Of a stretch of 52,633 bases of DNA, positions 1 through 10,216 are shown piece by piece. The stretch is from contig JAJXUF010000011.1 of assembly GCA_021783175.1 (NCBI GenBank), forward strand, positions 1-52,633, read 5' to 3'. The position numbers and the translations under genes are program-made. Positions within the stretch are counted from its first letter, which is position 1. Each line of letters starts with the position of its first letter. Source of the stretch: Pseudomonadota bacterium. Lineage in GTDB: Bacteria; Pseudomonadota; Gammaproteobacteria; Acidiferrobacterales; UBA6901. The notes below the pieces were generated by a model. It had not been told where the DNA came from. It was given only the letters and a program-made list of their open reading frames with translations, and did no database searches.

Positions 1-545
1 TGCTTCCCAGGGCCCTTGTGATTTCAGCCGGCCATCAAAGCCGCCCTGGATAACAATACCGAAGCATTGTGGGTGATCTACGCGCCTTGCGCCAAGCCAT
101 CGGCGATGAACATGGTCGAAAAGAGAAGGTAGAGAATGCCGATGATGCGTGCAAAGTTGAGGATCGTGGCGAGAAAGCCGAACTCAGTCCCACATGACCC
201 GTCGCGAATTTCACCCGACAGGTGCTCGATGTCGAATTCAAGTACATCGATCATGCGGTGAAGCCCGGACACGATGCATCCTATAAGTAAGAGGCAGAGG
301 CATAGTCACGATTCGACGCGTCCGTCAGGACGGAACTCTTCACACTTTGCAGTAATAAGGTAAAGAGTTAAATCGTGTCTCTATCTACCGATCAGCGTTG
401 TCTCAAATCGGCCACGGGACGGTCACCCCACTTGAATCGCAGTCGCTCAAAACAAGAAAAGCAGACTTTCAACGCCGAGTTAACCTGCGCACACTGTCGT
501 TGTGCGCGTTTGGATTGAACGACGTGGTAGGCAAGTCAATCTCAT
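1..545. other. non-coding / unassigned left edge
   Basis: I see no convincing gene here. The short minus-strand reading frames have no recognisable domain and no good ribosome binding site. The only structured element is the stem-loop at 334-369, listed separately. This is probably inside the genomic island whose integrase lies at 1292-2374. Confidence 0.5.
334..369. repeat. stem-loop with a conserved loop, copy 1
   Basis: Arms AACTCTTCAC and GTAAAGAGTT flank the loop ACTTTGCAGTAATAAG. One position is C-A as read on the plus strand and G-T on the minus strand. A second copy at 51891-51923 keeps the loop motif ACTTTGCAGTAA but has different, still complementary arms. The function is unknown. 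Confidence 0.55.
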
Positions 546-1175
546 TTACCATGCTTCCGACAACCGGATATTGGCGAGCTTCATTTCCGTGATTTCCCCA
601 AGGTCGTTGATCATGGAAAGTGACTCTGGCGTTTTTGAATTCTTCTTAAACCAGTGCAGACACACGTTTGCGAGATCAGAAGGCGCCGGCTTTTCAAGAA
701 AACGTCGCAACGCGATAGCAGTTAACTCGACGTTTGGTGTGAGCCAGAAATCTCCTGCTGAGTTTAGCTCGGTCCAGGATTTGGCCATTTTCGATAAAGG
801 TCTTTGGAACATCTTCCTCGGTATTTGAAGTTGCTGACCCACTTCAGACAAAGACTCACGAAATACCGGTGCTGTGAAGTCGATAACATAGCCTTCACAT
901 TCAATCCAACAGTGAAACGCTTCTGGGCTGCTAAAAGGCCCATCTGCCCCGATCTGGCTATAGCTCAACACGGTATTGGACTGATCGTGAACTAGAAAGA
1001 ACGCGGACCCCACAACTGGCCGTGCTTCCACCTTAAGGTGCTCGTTGAGCATCCTGGCACCGATAACGTTATAGAAAAGACAGGCCTTCCCAGCGGTGTT
1101 CCCAACGCTAGCCGACACGCTGTACAAGATTCGAAAAACGGTTTCGTAATCTTTCAGTGTGATGAGGGGGCGCAC
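546..1175 (-). CDS. DUF2026-like hypothetical protein
   Basis: This 209-residue soluble protein has no signal peptide or membrane segment. The N-terminal pattern (LKDYETVF, then KACLFYNVIGARML and FHCWIECEGYVIDFTAP) resembles the DUF2026 family as I remember it; no biochemical function is known for that family. The conserved Cys, the FHCW motif and the DFTAP motif could suit a papain-like or transglutaminase-like fold, but that is speculation. It lies next to the island integrase and is probably island cargo. A database search would be needed to confirm the family. Confidence 0.6.
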   Translation of the reverse strand: MRPLITLKDYETVFRILYSVSASVGNTAGKACLFYNVIGARMLNEHLKVEARPVVGSAFFLVHDQSNTVLSYSQIGADGPFSSPEAFHCWIECEGYVIDFTAPVFRESLSEVGQQLQIPRKMFQRPLSKMAKSWTELNSAGDFWLTPNVELTAIALRRFLEKPAPSDLANVCLHWFKKNSKTPESLSMINDLGEITEMKLANIRLSEAW

Positions 1176-1291
1176 TGATTCCTAATCTCTCTTGCCTAAC
1201 GAGTCTGTAGAAAAACCCCTAGTGGACTTGATCGCGTAGGCGGATCGGCGGTTGACGGGCCGGCTGGATGACGCGAAGTTGGATGGTTACG

Positions 1292-2374
1292 TTACCGGGT
1301 AACAACCGATTTCCGCGTCTTTGAATATTTTCGGTCAGCCCACCCCCGCGGCGCTCCGTCCAGCCGTCGCGCCAGATGATGTGCCCGCAGATGGGTATAC
1401 CGACTCAGCATCGAAAGCGTCCGGTGCCCCGAGATGCGGGCGATCTCCATGGCATCGAGGTCGGTGCGCTCGAAAAGCCTGCTGATCGCCTCATGCCGCA
1501 GATCATGGAATGTGAGTCCACCGATCTTGGTCGCGCGGATGACGCGCTTCCAGGCCATCGTGATTGCATTCTCGCTCAGACCAAAGACGCCTGGATCTTC
1601 CTTGCCCGCGACGTCCTGGCGGCGTGGGACGGACTTGAGCACCGCCAAGGCCTCGCGCGAGAGTGGCACGCTGCGGGCCGTGCCGTTCTTGGTCGTAGGT
1701 AAATGGGCGCTTCGCTGCTTGAGGTTCACGCGATCCCAAGTGAGTCCCGCGATCTCGCCACGACGCATCGCGGTCGCAAGCGCAAAGCGGATGACCGGCG
1801 CGAAGGTCTTGCCTGCAGCGGCGAGCAGATGCGTCTCCTCGCCATCCTTGAGCCGCCGGTCCCGGCCAGCCGGCAGGCGCGGGCGGGCGGTTTTGGCGAG
1901 CGGCACAGGATTAGTCAGGTAGGGCATGCCCCAGGCGGTGCGGGCGACGGTGTAGACGTGAGAGATGGAGGCGAGATCGAGGCGGATGGTGTTGGGAGAC
2001 ACACCGGTCACCTCACGCTCCTTAATATAGTTAGCGACGTCCGCGCCGGTGATGCGGGTGATAGCGATCTTCCCGATCGGCCGGTCCTTTAGGCGCTTGA
2101 GCCGGCGCGCCTCACTATCCTGTCCGGATTCCGCTTTGCCGGGCAGGATCTCGCGCTCGTAGCGATCCAGGGCCGCGCGCAGTGTTGTCCGGTCGCCTTC
2201 GGCCCGGTCCACCCACTCGCCACGGTCCATGGCGCTTTCGATCTGTCGGGCCCACTCCACGGCCGCGCCCTTGGTGTCGAAGGTGCCGAACTTCGCGCGC
2301 TGGCCGATGCGGATGATCTGTGCCTGCCAAACGGTCTTGCCCCCCGGCCCCAGACGCTTACGGAATGTTGCCAT
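1292..2374 (-). CDS. tyrosine site-specific integrase of a genomic island
   Basis: This 360-residue recombinase should catalyse integration and excision of the element lying to the left. An N-terminal arm-binding region (FRKRLGPGGKTVWQAQI) and a SAM-like core-binding domain precede the catalytic domain. Visible catalytic residues are Arg in ALATAMRRGE, HDLRH, the GHRTLSMLSRY segment and the tyrosine nucleophile in SRYTHL. I chose the ATG at 2374 because AAGGAG lies five bases upstream; the GTG at 2380 would sit too close to it. The gene reads away from the 3' end of tRNA-Asn, about 100 bp away, the usual arrangement for a tRNA-targeted island. The other att site is not in the window. Confidence 0.92.
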   Translation of the reverse strand: MATFRKRLGPGGKTVWQAQIIRIGQRAKFGTFDTKGAAVEWARQIESAMDRGEWVDRAEGDRTTLRAALDRYEREILPGKAESGQDSEARRLKRLKDRPIGKIAITRITGADVANYIKEREVTGVSPNTIRLDLASISHVYTVARTAWGMPYLTNPVPLAKTARPRLPAGRDRRLKDGEETHLLAAAGKTFAPVIRFALATAMRRGEIAGLTWDRVNLKQRSAHLPTTKNGTARSVPLSREALAVLKSVPRRQDVAGKEDPGVFGLSENAITMAWKRVIRATKIGGLTFHDLRHEAISRLFERTDLDAMEIARISGHRTLSMLSRYTHLRAHHLARRLDGAPRGWADRKYSKTRKSVVTR

Positions 2375-2435
2375 AGCCACTCCTTGCCATAACTGAACTA
2401 TGGCAAGGCTATGGCAAAAGCAAGGTGGATGGCAA
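2368..2435. promoter_or_regulatory. cluster of ATGGCAA heptamers at the integrase promoter
   Basis: ATGGCAA occurs at 2400-2406, 2411-2417 and 2429-2435, and its complement TTGCCAT at 2384-2390 and 2368-2374, the last covering the integrase start codon. Two copies form a perfect 10-bp inverted repeat, CCTTGCCATA and TATGGCAAGG with a 7-nt spacer (2382-2408). The position between int and the tRNA suggests arm-type integrase sites or an autoregulatory operator. This is inference. Confidence 0.6.
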
Positions 2436-2473
2436 GCAAGACGGAGAAACTGACTGTAAAGGCTTGATTTAAT

Positions 2474-2549
2474 TGGCTCCCCGGGACGGACTCGAACCGC
2501 CGACCCGGTGATTAACAGTCACCTGCTCTACCGACTGAGCTACCGGGGA
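2474..2549 (-). tRNA. tRNA-Asn (GTT)
   Basis: Reading the minus strand gives a 76-nt cloverleaf. The 7-bp acceptor stem is TCCCCGG with CCGGGGA, the D arm is GCTCAGTCGGTAGAGC, the anticodon loop is CTGTTAA with anticodon GTT, the T arm is GGCGG-TTCGAGT-CCGTC, and GCCA is encoded at the 3' end. Its 3' end faces the integrase, so it is the probable attachment site of the island. Confidence 0.97.
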
Positions 2550-2665
2550 ATGGAAGGGGCCGTATACTACTTTTAGCCCTCGGTCGGGTCAAGCGTGTTT
2601 GACAGGTTGCTGCCGGCGCAGTCGTCGTTGGTACCGCTGTTCCCGCAGGCCGTGCCCTCGTGGCG

Positions 2666-3865
2666 TCACGTGTCGGTACGTCCCAGCAGCTTTTCCAGGC
2701 GGTCGAGCGCGGCGTCCAGGTTTTCCATGCTGGTGGCATAGGAAAGACGCAGGTGGCCCTCAATTCCGAACGCCGAGCCTGGCACCATAGCCACGCCGAC
2801 TTCATTGAGGATGTATTCCGCCATTTCCACGTCGTTGTTGATGTCTTGCAGTTCTGCGATAGCGCCCTGAAACGAAGGAAACACGTAGAAGGTTCCTTGC
2901 GACGGCAAACAGCGTACGCCACGCAGCATGTTAAGGCGCGATACTACGCGGTCATGACGTTCCTTGAACGCCTTGAGCATCGGGGCAATGCAGCGCTGGT
3001 CGCCGTTAAGGGCAGCTTCGGCCGCCACCTGGGAAATGGAAGTCGGGTTTGAAGTGCTCTGGGATTGGATCTTTTTCATCGCCGCGATGAGTGGCTTCGG
3101 GCCGGCGGCATAACCGATGCGCCATCCAGTCATGGCATAAGCCTTGGAAACGCCGTTGAGGACAATTGTCCGGTCTTTCAGATCGGGGCAGGCATTGACG
3201 ATGTTACAGAACGGCTCCTTGGCCCAGAGGATATGTTCGTACATGTCATCCGTTGCGATCAGGACATCGGGGTACTTGCGCAGCACCGCGCCCAGGGCCT
3301 CGAGTTCCTTGCGAGAATATACCTCTCCGGACGGATTTGACGGGCTGTTGATGACCACGAGTTTGGTCCTGTAGCCGATCACTCCATCCAGCTGTTCCGG
3401 CGTAATCTTGAATGCCTGATTGATGCCCGCCTTGATGATAACCGGCGTGCCGTCGGCCAGCAGTACCATGTCGGGGTAGGACACCCAGTAGGGCGCCGGA
3501 ATGACGACTTCGTCGCCAGTGTCGAGCAATGCCTGGGTCAGATTGAAAAAGCTCTGCTTTCCGCCGGCCGAAACCAGGATCTGATCAAGGTCATAGCTCA
3601 GGCCGTTGTCGCGCAGCAGCTTGTTCACTACCGCCTGTTTCAGCGACGGCATGCCATCGACCGCCGTGTATTTGGTGAACCCGTCGCGAATCGCGCGAAT
3701 GGCGGCTTCCTTGATGTGCTCGGGAGTATCGAAATCGGGTTCACCTGCGCCGAGGCCAATGACGTCCTGGCCTTGGGCCTTGAGTTCCTTGGCGCGGGCA
3801 GTGACCGCAAGGGTGGGCGACGGTTGAATGCGCTGAACGCGGCTGGATAGGCGGATTTTGGCCAA
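2666..3865 (-). CDS. aspC: pyridoxal-phosphate aspartate aminotransferase (class I)
   Basis: This enzyme should interconvert aspartate and 2-oxoglutarate with oxaloacetate and glutamate in the cytoplasm. Counting from TTG at 3865 gives 399 residues, the normal length. The family pattern starts at once ([11 protein letters not shown], then [12 protein letters not shown]). SPSNPSG near 174-180, ATDDMYE near 204-210 and the Schiff-base lysine K241 in [12 protein letters not shown] are intact, as is the C-terminal arginine in LRLSYATS. An upstream start at 3973 would add 36 unrelated residues overlapping uvrB, so the TTG, with GGGAAG upstream, is preferred. It diverges from uvrB across 68 bp that contain TAATAT at 3899-3904. 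Related aromatic or prephenate aminotransferases cannot be fully excluded. Confidence 0.9.
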   Translation of the reverse strand: MAKIRLSSRVQRIQPSPTLAVTARAKELKAQGQDVIGLGAGEPDFDTPEHIKEAAIRAIRDGFTKYTAVDGMPSLKQAVVNKLLRDNGLSYDLDQILVSAGGKQSFFNLTQALLDTGDEVVIPAPYWVSYPDMVLLADGTPVIIKAGINQAFKITPEQLDGVIGYRTKLVVINSPSNPSGEVYSRKELEALGAVLRKYPDVLIATDDMYEHILWAKEPFCNIVNACPDLKDRTIVLNGVSKAYAMTGWRIGYAAGPKPLIAAMKKIQSQSTSNPTSISQVAAEAALNGDQRCIAPMLKAFKERHDRVVSRLNMLRGVRCLPSQGTFYVFPSFQGAIAELQDINNDVEMAEYILNEVGVAMVPGSAFGIEGHLRLSYATSMENLDAALDRLEKLLGRTDT

Positions 3866-3933
3866 ATTTTTCTTCCCGACGGTGTCTGAAAAGTGGAGTA
3901 ATATACCCGAGAATTGCCACGCCTCCAAAGCCG

Positions 3934-5970
3934 ATGACCCAGAAGTTCCAACTAGAAAGCCCGTTTCAACCATCTGGTGACCAGCCGCAGGCTATTGTGT
4001 CACTCGTGGAAGGACTGAGTCAGGGCGAGGCTTTTCAAACGTTGCTCGGTGTTACCGGATCCGGCAAGACCTACACCATTGCCAACGTGATACAGCAAGT
4101 ACAACGGCCGGCGATAATCATGGCGCCCAACAAGACCTTGGCGGCGCAACTCTATGCCGAAATGCGCGACTTTTTTCCACACAATGCGGTCGAGTATTTC
4201 GTTTCCTATTACGACTATTACCAGCCCGAAGCGTATGTGCCTTCCTCGGACACTTATATTGAGAAGGACGCGTCGATCAACGAACACATCGAGCAGATGC
4301 GCCTGTCGGCGACCAAGGCGCTGCTCGAACGCCCGGATTCAATCATTGTCGCCACGGTATCGGCCATTTACGGCCTCGGCGACCCGGCCGCTTATCACGG
4401 GATGATATTGCATCTGCGGGTCGGCGCGATCATGGACCAGCGCGCCATCCTGCGGCGCCTGGCCGAACTTCAGTACACGCGCAATGATTACGAGCTGCAT
4501 CGCGCTACCTTCCGGGTGCGCGGTGATGTAATAGACATATATCCCGCGGAGTCCGACCGGCTGGCCATCCGGGTGGGACTTTTCGGCGACGAAATCGAAA
4601 ATATCAGCCAGTTCGACCCTTTGACGGGAGAAGTGACCAACCCGCTGGCGCGCGCCACCATCTATCCGTCATCGCACTACGTCACGCCGCGCGAAACAAT
4701 CATAGGGGCCATCGATGCTATCAAAGACGAATTGCGCACCCGGCTCGAAGAATTGCGCGCGGCCGACAAGCTTGTGGAGGCGCAGCGCCTGGAAAGCCGC
4801 ACCCGTCTTGATATCGAGATGCTGCAAGAATTGGGCTACTGTCCCGGGATTGAGAACTACTCGCGCTTCCTGTCCGGACGCGCGCCGGGCGAGCCGCCGC
4901 CAACCCTGATTGACTATCTGCCGGAAGGCGCGCTGCTCGTTATCGATGAAAGTCACGTAACTGTTCCGCAGATTGGCGGCATGTATCGCGGCGATCGCGC
5001 CCGCAAGGAAACGCTCGTCCAGTATGGTTTCCGCCTGCCGTCAGCCCTGGACAACCGGCCGCTCAAGTTTGAGGAATTCGAAGCCCTGATGCCGCAGACC
5101 ATTTTCGTTTCGGCCACGCCCGGTCCGTACGAAAAGGGCCGCGCCGGGGCGGTCATCGATCTTGTCGTGCGTCCCACGGGTTTGGTCGACCCGGCAGTGG
5201 AAGTACGTCCGGTGGGCACCCAAGTGGACGACCTGCTGTCGGAAATCGGTAAACGCGTGGCGGTAAACGAGCGCGTGCTGGTAACGACGCTCACCAAGCG
5301 CATGGCGGAAGACCTGACGGAATATCTGGCGGAGCACGGCGTACGCGTGCGCTATCTGCATTCGGATATCGACACCGTCGAGCGCGTCGAGATCATCCGG
5401 GACTTGCGCGCAGGCGTATTCGACGTGTTAGTCGGGATCAACCTGCTGCGCGAAGGTTTGGATCTGCCGGAAGTGTCTCTGGTCGCCATACTGGACGCCG
5501 ACAAGGAGGGCTTCCTGCGTTCGACGCGTTCCCTGATTCAGACCATCGGGCGGGCAGCGCGCCACGTCAACGGCAGGGCAATCCTGTATGCTGACAGAAT
5601 TACCGAATCGATGCGCCAGGCAATGGATGAGACCGATCGCCGTCGCAGCCGCCAAGTTGAATATAATGCCGCCCATGGCATCACCCCGAAGAGTATCGTC
5701 AAGGCGGTTAAGGACATCATCGAGGGCGTGCCCTACGGACGCGCCAGACGAGGCATTGCCGGTGAAACTGTGCTGGCGGCGGAAGAGAGCGCGGAGTACG
5801 CCAGCATGTCACCCGCGGCGCTTGGACGCCTGCTGAGCAAGCTCGAGAAGCAGATGTTTACCCATGCCAAGAACCTCGAATTCGAAGAGGCGGCGGCAAT
5901 ACGCAACAAGATACATGCCATCAAGGGCAGAAGTCTGGGTGCAGTAGAGACCGATGTCACTGGAGACTAG
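3934..5970 (+). CDS. uvrB: excinuclease ABC subunit B
   Basis: UvrB is the DNA-damage-verifying helicase-like subunit of nucleotide excision repair. It is loaded by UvrA and recruits UvrC. The 678-residue length is standard. Walker A GVTGSGKT is at residues 39-46, the damage-probing beta-hairpin region ([21 protein letters not shown] region) starts near residue 92, DESH is followed by helicase motifs ending in QTIGRAARH, and a C-terminal UVR motif ([19 protein letters not shown]) binds UvrC. It starts 68 bp from the divergent aminotransferase. I do not see a clear LexA box in that gap. Confidence 0.98.
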   Translation: MTQKFQLESPFQPSGDQPQAIVSLVEGLSQGEAFQTLLGVTGSGKTYTIANVIQQVQRPAIIMAPNKTLAAQLYAEMRDFFPHNAVEYFVSYYDYYQPEAYVPSSDTYIEKDASINEHIEQMRLSATKALLERPDSIIVATVSAIYGLGDPAAYHGMILHLRVGAIMDQRAILRRLAELQYTRNDYELHRATFRVRGDVIDIYPAESDRLAIRVGLFGDEIENISQFDPLTGEVTNPLARATIYPSSHYVTPRETIIGAIDAIKDELRTRLEELRAADKLVEAQRLESRTRLDIEMLQELGYCPGIENYSRFLSGRAPGEPPPTLIDYLPEGALLVIDESHVTVPQIGGMYRGDRARKETLVQYGFRLPSALDNRPLKFEEFEALMPQTIFVSATPGPYEKGRAGAVIDLVVRPTGLVDPAVEVRPVGTQVDDLLSEIGKRVAVNERVLVTTLTKRMAEDLTEYLAEHGVRVRYLHSDIDTVERVEIIRDLRAGVFDVLVGINLLREGLDLPEVSLVAILDADKEGFLRSTRSLIQTIGRAARHVNGRAILYADRITESMRQAMDETDRRRSRQVEYNAAHGITPKSIVKAVKDIIEGVPYGRARRGIAGETVLAAEESAEYASMSPAALGRLLSKLEKQMFTHAKNLEFEEAAAIRNKIHAIKGRSLGAVETDVTGD

Positions 5971-6020
5971 AGTCCGCTGCGGTGACTCAGAATGCACATC
6001 CAGGAGCAGCCATATCGGTG

Positions 6021-6049
6021 CACCGGGGCGACCTAAGGGTGCCCCGCAG
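6021..6049 (+). terminator. possible weak terminator hairpin after uvrB
   Basis: GGGGCGACC and GGTGCCCC can pair around a short loop with one bulged G in the uvrB-purU gap. No T-run follows, so termination is uncertain. Confidence 0.25.
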
Positions 6050-6196
6050 CACTTAAACAAAGAAAAGATCGAAGGGAGCAATGGAGAACATTAGCAATGT
6101 GTTGGCCGGTATGAAGCACCGAAACGAGTGTCCGGTCCGGCCAGGCGCGCCGGGAGGTTGCAGGTTTCCGCTTGCGTATTCCGGGGCGCGGCAATC

Positions 6197-7051
6197 TTGA
6201 AGAGCACGGCCGTGCTGTTGCTGTCCTGTCCGGATCGCAAGGGACTCGTCGCGGCGATTGCCAATTTTCTGCTGGAGCACGAAGCCAATATCCTGCACGC
6301 TGACCAGCACCAGGATGCCGAACTTGGACTTTTCCTGATGCGTGTCGAGTGGGATCTGCGCGGCTTTTCGCTGCCGCTGGCGGAATTCCCGGGCAAATTT
6401 GCGCGTATAGCGGAAAAATATCAGATGACGTGGCGCCTTGCGGAATCGGCGCGCAAGCCGCGCATGGCGGTATTTGCATCGCGCTTCGATCATTGCCTGG
6501 CGGATTTGCTTTACCGCTTTCAAAGCGGTGAACTTCACTGCGAGCTCCCTGTCATCATTAGCAATCACGAGACCGTACACCAATTGGCGGAGGCGCACGG
6601 TGTGCCGTTCCGGCATTTCGAGGTCAACCGAGAAAACAAGCGGGAAGTCGAACAAGGGCAGCTCGCATTGTTGCGCGAGCACAACGTCGATTTCATCGTG
6701 CTCGCCCGCTACATGCAGATCCTGTCTGCCGAATTTGCCGCCGGCTTTCCGCAACGGATCATCAATATTCACCATTCTTTTCTTCCGGCCTTTCATGGCG
6801 CCAGACCCTACCACCGTGCTTTCGAGCGCGGTGTGAAGCTGATTGGAGCCACCTCGCACTATGTCACCGATGTTCTCGACGAAGGTCCGATCATTGAACA
6901 GGATGTCGTGCGCATTTCGCATCGCGATTCCCTGGAAGATCTCATTCGCAAGGGAGCGGATCTGGAAAAGATAGTGCTGTCGCGCGCAGTGCGATGGCAT
7001 ATCGACAACCGTGTCCTGGTGTATGCCAACAAGACGGTTGTGTTCGATTGA
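6197..7051 (+). CDS. purU: formyltetrahydrofolate deformylase
   Basis: PurU hydrolyses 10-formyl-tetrahydrofolate to formate and tetrahydrofolate, balancing the one-carbon pool. From TTG at 6197 the protein has 284 residues, close to E. coli PurU. An N-terminal ACT domain begins at once (STAVLLLSCPDRKGLVAAI), followed by a formyltransferase domain with N190, H192 (IINIHHSFLPAF) and D228 (VLDEGPII), the catalytic triad of the family. An upstream GTG at 6128 would add 23 residues lacking family resemblance; no strong Shine-Dalgarno decides the start. HypX in this window also uses formyl-tetrahydrofolate. Confidence 0.93.
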   Translation: MKSTAVLLLSCPDRKGLVAAIANFLLEHEANILHADQHQDAELGLFLMRVEWDLRGFSLPLAEFPGKFARIAEKYQMTWRLAESARKPRMAVFASRFDHCLADLLYRFQSGELHCELPVIISNHETVHQLAEAHGVPFRHFEVNRENKREVEQGQLALLREHNVDFIVLARYMQILSAEFAAGFPQRIINIHHSFLPAFHGARPYHRAFERGVKLIGATSHYVTDVLDEGPIIEQDVVRISHRDSLEDLIRKGADLEKIVLSRAVRWHIDNRVLVYANKTVVFD

Positions 7052-7286
7052 CGCCAGCCAGCGGTGAGCAAGGACAAGGTGACTCTGCTGTGGCCGAAAC
7101 GGCGGCACGGGGTCGGCCAGAAGATCAGGGAATCTTGGTTCTCGCCGCACGGTCGTGAGAGTTCCTGGCGGCAGCGCGATTGTTCCCGCGCGCCGCCGCC
7201 AGGCCACCTGTTTTGAGTCACTTTTTCGGCCACTGTCGCTTGTGACGGATTGTGCAGTTATGCTATTTTGCGCGGCTGAATCCTAT

Positions 7287-7361
7287 AGGCGCGTAGCTCA
7301 GTGGTAGAGCACTACCTTGACATGGTAGTGGTCGGTGGTTCGATCCCACTCGCGCCTACCA
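7287..7361 (+). tRNA. tRNA-Val (GAC)
   Basis: A 75-nt cloverleaf: acceptor AGGCGCG with CGCGCCT, D arm GCTCAGTGGTAGAGC, anticodon stem CTACC/GGTAG around TTGACAT (anticodon GAC), T arm GGTGG-TTCGATC-CCACT, and encoded ACCA. It lies 100 bp upstream of thrS. Confidence 0.97.
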
Positions 7362-7414
7362 GCTTTCCCTGCGTCCGGACATGGTGATGGACCAGCTGGT
7401 AACGGAGAACCCAC

Positions 7415-7452
7415 ACGCGGCCCCTCGTAGCGGCCGCCACTGACTAAGGGGT
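7415..7452 (+). promoter_or_regulatory. possible thrS leader hairpin
   Basis: GCCCCT and AGGGGT can pair across the thrS leader, just upstream of the start and overlapping the purine-rich AAGGGG that may be its ribosome binding site. E. coli ThrRS represses its own mRNA through tRNA-like leader structures; whether this hairpin acts similarly is inference. Confidence 0.25.
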
Positions 7453-7461
7453 CCGACGCAC

Positions 7462-9381
7462 ATGCCCGTAATTACTTTGCCTGACGCAAGCAGGCGCGAA
7501 TATCCTCATCCCGTCACTGTTGCCGAAGTCGCTGCCTCGATTGGCCCCGGACTTGCCAAGGCGGCACTTGCCGGCAAGGTCGACGGACGCCTGGTCGATA
7601 CCTCCTATCGCATCGAAAACGACGCCAGCGTATCCATAGTTACGGAGCGTGATCCCGAAGGCCTAGAAGTGATCCGCCACTCCACCGCGCACCTCCTGGC
7701 GCAGGCGGTCAAGGGTCTTTTTCCCGAGGCACAGGTGACCATTGGCCCGGTCATCGAAGACGGGTTCTATTACGATTTCGCCTTCAAGCGCGGTTTCACC
7801 GAGGACGACCTGCGCGCCATTGAAACACGCATGCAGGAACTCGCCAAACGCGACCTGCCTGTCAGCCGCGAGCTGATGGCGCGTGACAAGGCGGTACAGT
7901 TCTTTCGCGACATGGGCGAGCTGTACAAGGCGGAAATCATTGGCAGCATCCCGCAAGGAGAAGACATTTCGCTTTACCGGCAGGGCGATTTTGTCGACCT
8001 GTGCCGCGGGCCGCATGTTCCCTCGACTGGCAAACTCAAGGCCTTCAGATTGATGAAAGTGGCTGGCGCCTACTGGCGGGGTGACTCGAGCAATGAAATG
8101 TTGCAACGCATCTACGGGACGGCCTGGCAGGATAAGAAAACGCTCGATGCCTATGTGCACCGGTTGGAGGAAGCCGAGAAGCGCGATCACCGCAAGATCG
8201 CCAAGGCGCTCGATTTGTTCCATATGCAGGAAGAAGCGCCCGGCATGGTGTTTTGGCACGAGCGCGGCTGGCGCATTTACCAGACGATCCAGCACTACAT
8301 GAGCGCGCTGTGGCGTGACAATGGCTATCAGGAAATCCGCACGCCAGTGCTGGTTGACCGCAGCTTGTGGGAAAAATCCGGCCACTGGGAAAAATTTCAC
8401 GCCGACATGTTCACGACCGAGTCGGAGAAGCGCACCTTTGCGGTCAAACCGATGAATTGCCCGTGCCACATCCAGATCTACAACCAGGGGCTTAAGAGCT
8501 ACCGCGACCTGCCGCTGCGCCTGGCCGAGTTCGGATCCTGTCATCGCAACGAGCAGTCCGGCGCGCTGCACGGGCTCATGCGGGTGCGCGGGTTTACCCA
8601 GGACGACGCCCACATCTTCTGCAGTGAGGACCAGATTCAGCCCGAGGTGTCGACGTTCATCGACCTTCTTCACCGGGTTTACACCGATTTCGGATTCAAG
8701 CAGCTGCAGTACAGGCTATCTACCCGCCCAGCCAACCGTATCGGCTCCGACGAGGCCTGGGACCGGGCAGAGCACGCCCTGGAACAGGCGCTGAACAGCA
8801 AGAATCTGCCCTGGGATCTGCAGCCGGGAGAGGGCGCGTTCTACGGCCCCAAAATCGAGTTTTCGCTGCACGATTCTATCGGTCGTGTCTGGCAGTGCGG
8901 CACAATCCAGGTGGATTTTTCCATGCCCGGACGCCTGGGAGCCAGTTATGTCGCGCCCGATGGCAGCAAGCAGGTTCCGGTTATGCTGCACCGGGCCATA
9001 TTCGGCTCCCTGGAGCGCTTTATTGGCATTCTGATAGAGGAATATGCCGGTGCCTTCCCGCCGTGGTTGGCCCCGATTCAGGCGGCAGTTCTGACAATTA
9101 CGGATAAACAGGCTGACTATGCCCGGGATGTCGCCGAGCGATTGAAAAAACAGGGATTTCGGGTTGAATTGGACTTGAGAAACGAGAAGATTGGCTTTAA
9201 AATCCGGGAACATACATTGCAACGCATTCCTTACCTGCTGGTTATCGGGGAAAAGGAGGCGCAGAATGTAACTCTGGCCGTGCGCACGCGCACGGGTGAG
9301 GATCTTGGCTCGTTGACGCCACAGGCGTTTGCTGAGCGCCTCACCCAGGAGACCGCGAGCCACGGCTTTTTTGCTCGTTGA
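7462..9381 (+). CDS. thrS: threonine-tRNA ligase
   Basis: Charges tRNA-Thr with threonine. The 639 residues match the family. The order is an N-terminal TGS domain (1-61), the editing domain with [11 protein letters not shown] (H73, H77), the class II catalytic core with zinc ligands C333 (KPMNCPCH) and H384 (DDAHIF), and a C-terminal anticodon-binding domain. It is the first gene of the translation cluster. Its stop lies 16 bases before the infC start and almost touches the infC ribosome binding site, so the two are probably cotranscribed and coupled. Confidence 0.98.
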   Translation: MPVITLPDASRREYPHPVTVAEVAASIGPGLAKAALAGKVDGRLVDTSYRIENDASVSIVTERDPEGLEVIRHSTAHLLAQAVKGLFPEAQVTIGPVIEDGFYYDFAFKRGFTEDDLRAIETRMQELAKRDLPVSRELMARDKAVQFFRDMGELYKAEIIGSIPQGEDISLYRQGDFVDLCRGPHVPSTGKLKAFRLMKVAGAYWRGDSSNEMLQRIYGTAWQDKKTLDAYVHRLEEAEKRDHRKIAKALDLFHMQEEAPGMVFWHERGWRIYQTIQHYMSALWRDNGYQEIRTPVLVDRSLWEKSGHWEKFHADMFTTESEKRTFAVKPMNCPCHIQIYNQGLKSYRDLPLRLAEFGSCHRNEQSGALHGLMRVRGFTQDDAHIFCSEDQIQPEVSTFIDLLHRVYTDFGFKQLQYRLSTRPANRIGSDEAWDRAEHALEQALNSKNLPWDLQPGEGAFYGPKIEFSLHDSIGRVWQCGTIQVDFSMPGRLGASYVAPDGSKQVPVMLHRAIFGSLERFIGILIEEYAGAFPPWLAPIQAAVLTITDKQADYARDVAERLKKQGFRVELDLRNEKIGFKIREHTLQRIPYLLVIGEKEAQNVTLAVRTRTGEDLGSLTPQAFAERLTQETASHGFFAR

Positions 9382-9383
9382 AC

Positions 9384-9400
9384 GGAGGGTTAAAGCTATC
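9384..9400 (+). promoter_or_regulatory. infC ribosome binding site with ATC start codon
   Basis: GGAGGG at 9384-9389 is followed eight bases later by ATC at 9398-9400. No in-frame ATG, GTG or TTG lies nearer, and the IF3 homology begins directly after. IF3 rejects non-AUG starts, which is the basis of infC autorepression in E. coli (AUU start). ATC here should serve the same role. Confidence 0.85.
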
Positions 9401-9919
9401 GCTTCAGAAAAAGAGACGCGCCTGAATGAACAAATCAAGGCGCCGAATGTTCGATTGATCGGCGCCGATGGAAAACAGGTGGGCGTGGTTTCAACCGTGG
9501 AGGCGCGGCGTATGGCCGAAGCGGAAGGTTTGGATCTGGTCGAGATCTCTCCCAACGTATCGCCGCCGGTTTGCCGTATCATGAACTTCGGCAAGTTCCA
9601 GTACGAGGAGAGCAAGCGTAAGCATGCTGCGAAGCGTAAGCAGAAGCAGATCCAGATAAAGGAAGTGAAGTTTCGTCCTGGGACGGACATTGGAGATTAT
9701 CAGGTCAAACTACGCAACCTGATACGTTTCCTAGAAAACGGGGACAAGGCAAAGATCACCCTGCGCTTTAGAGGTCGAGAGATGGCCCATCAGGAATTGG
9801 GAGCCCAGTTGCTGAAGCGGGTCGAAAGCGATCTTAAGGACTATGGCACGGTCGAGCAGTATCCGCGCCTGGAAGGGCGGCAGATGGTCATGGTGCTGAA
9901 CCCCAAACGATCAGTCTGA
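9398..9919 (+). CDS. infC: translation initiation factor IF-3
   Basis: IF3 binds the 30S subunit, blocks 50S joining and checks start codon and initiator tRNA. The frame gives 173 residues with the full two-domain layout: an N-terminal domain ([19 protein letters not shown] through DLVEISP and [12 protein letters not shown]), a basic linker ([24 protein letters not shown] region), and a C-terminal domain with the signature [11 protein letters not shown]. The start is ATC after GGAGGG; upstream starts overlap thrS in another frame and add residues with no IF3 similarity. It lies between thrS and rpmI as in other proteobacteria. Confidence 0.96.
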   Translation: MASEKETRLNEQIKAPNVRLIGADGKQVGVVSTVEARRMAEAEGLDLVEISPNVSPPVCRIMNFGKFQYEESKRKHAAKRKQKQIQIKEVKFRPGTDIGDYQVKLRNLIRFLENGDKAKITLRFRGREMAHQELGAQLLKRVESDLKDYGTVEQYPRLEGRQMVMVLNPKRSV

Positions 9920-9931
9920 CCCCTTCGGGTC
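9918..9931 (+). terminator. short hairpin at the end of infC
   Basis: GACCC and GGGTC pair around a CTTC loop, overlapping the infC stop codon. There is no T-run, so it may be a processing site or leader element and not a terminator. Confidence 0.3.
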
Positions 9932-9957
9932 GGCATATAAACCTGTAGCGCTGGTTA

Positions 9958-9977
9958 CCGCTGCCTCAGGGTAGCGG
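9958..9977 (+). promoter_or_regulatory. candidate L20-type leader hairpin before rpmI
   Basis: CCGCTGCC and GGGTAGCGG form an eight-pair stem with a four-base loop in the 86-bp infC-rpmI gap. In other bacteria ribosomal protein L20 represses rpmI-rplT translation through structured RNA in this place. The structure is visible; L20 binding is inference. Confidence 0.4.
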
Positions 9978-10005
9978 CCACGGCGTGAGAATGCGGAGTA
10001 GAGCA

Positions 10006-10203
10006 ATGCCAAAGTTGAAGACCAATCGCGGAGCCGCCAAGCGCTTCCGCAAAACTGCGAGCGGTGGCTATAAGGCCGGCCACTCGCACCTGCGTCACAT
10101 CCTGACCAAGAAGACCACCAAGCGTAAACGTCACCTGCGTGGTACGCAGCAGGTGCACGAGACCGACGTCGCGCGCGTACAGCGCATGATGCCGTACGTT
10201 TGA
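10006..10203 (+). CDS. rpmI: 50S ribosomal protein L35
   Basis: A small very basic protein of 65 residues starting [14 protein letters not shown], the L35 signature. The internal ATG at 10006 is chosen because the family begins MPK and the seven extra upstream codons are not conserved. It lies in the standard infC-rpmI-rplT order with a 13-base gap to rplT, and is probably under the same L20 feedback. Confidence 0.97.
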   Translation: MPKLKTNRGAAKRFRKTASGGYKAGHSHLRHILTKKTTKRKRHLRGTQQVHETDVARVQRMMPYV

Positions 10204-10216
10204 GGAGGGATGATCG

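Noticed and set aside
1176..1291. Possible IS end (CTGTAGAAAAACCCCTA) between the DUF2026-like gene and the integrase
   Set aside because: No matching inverted repeat or transposase nearby.
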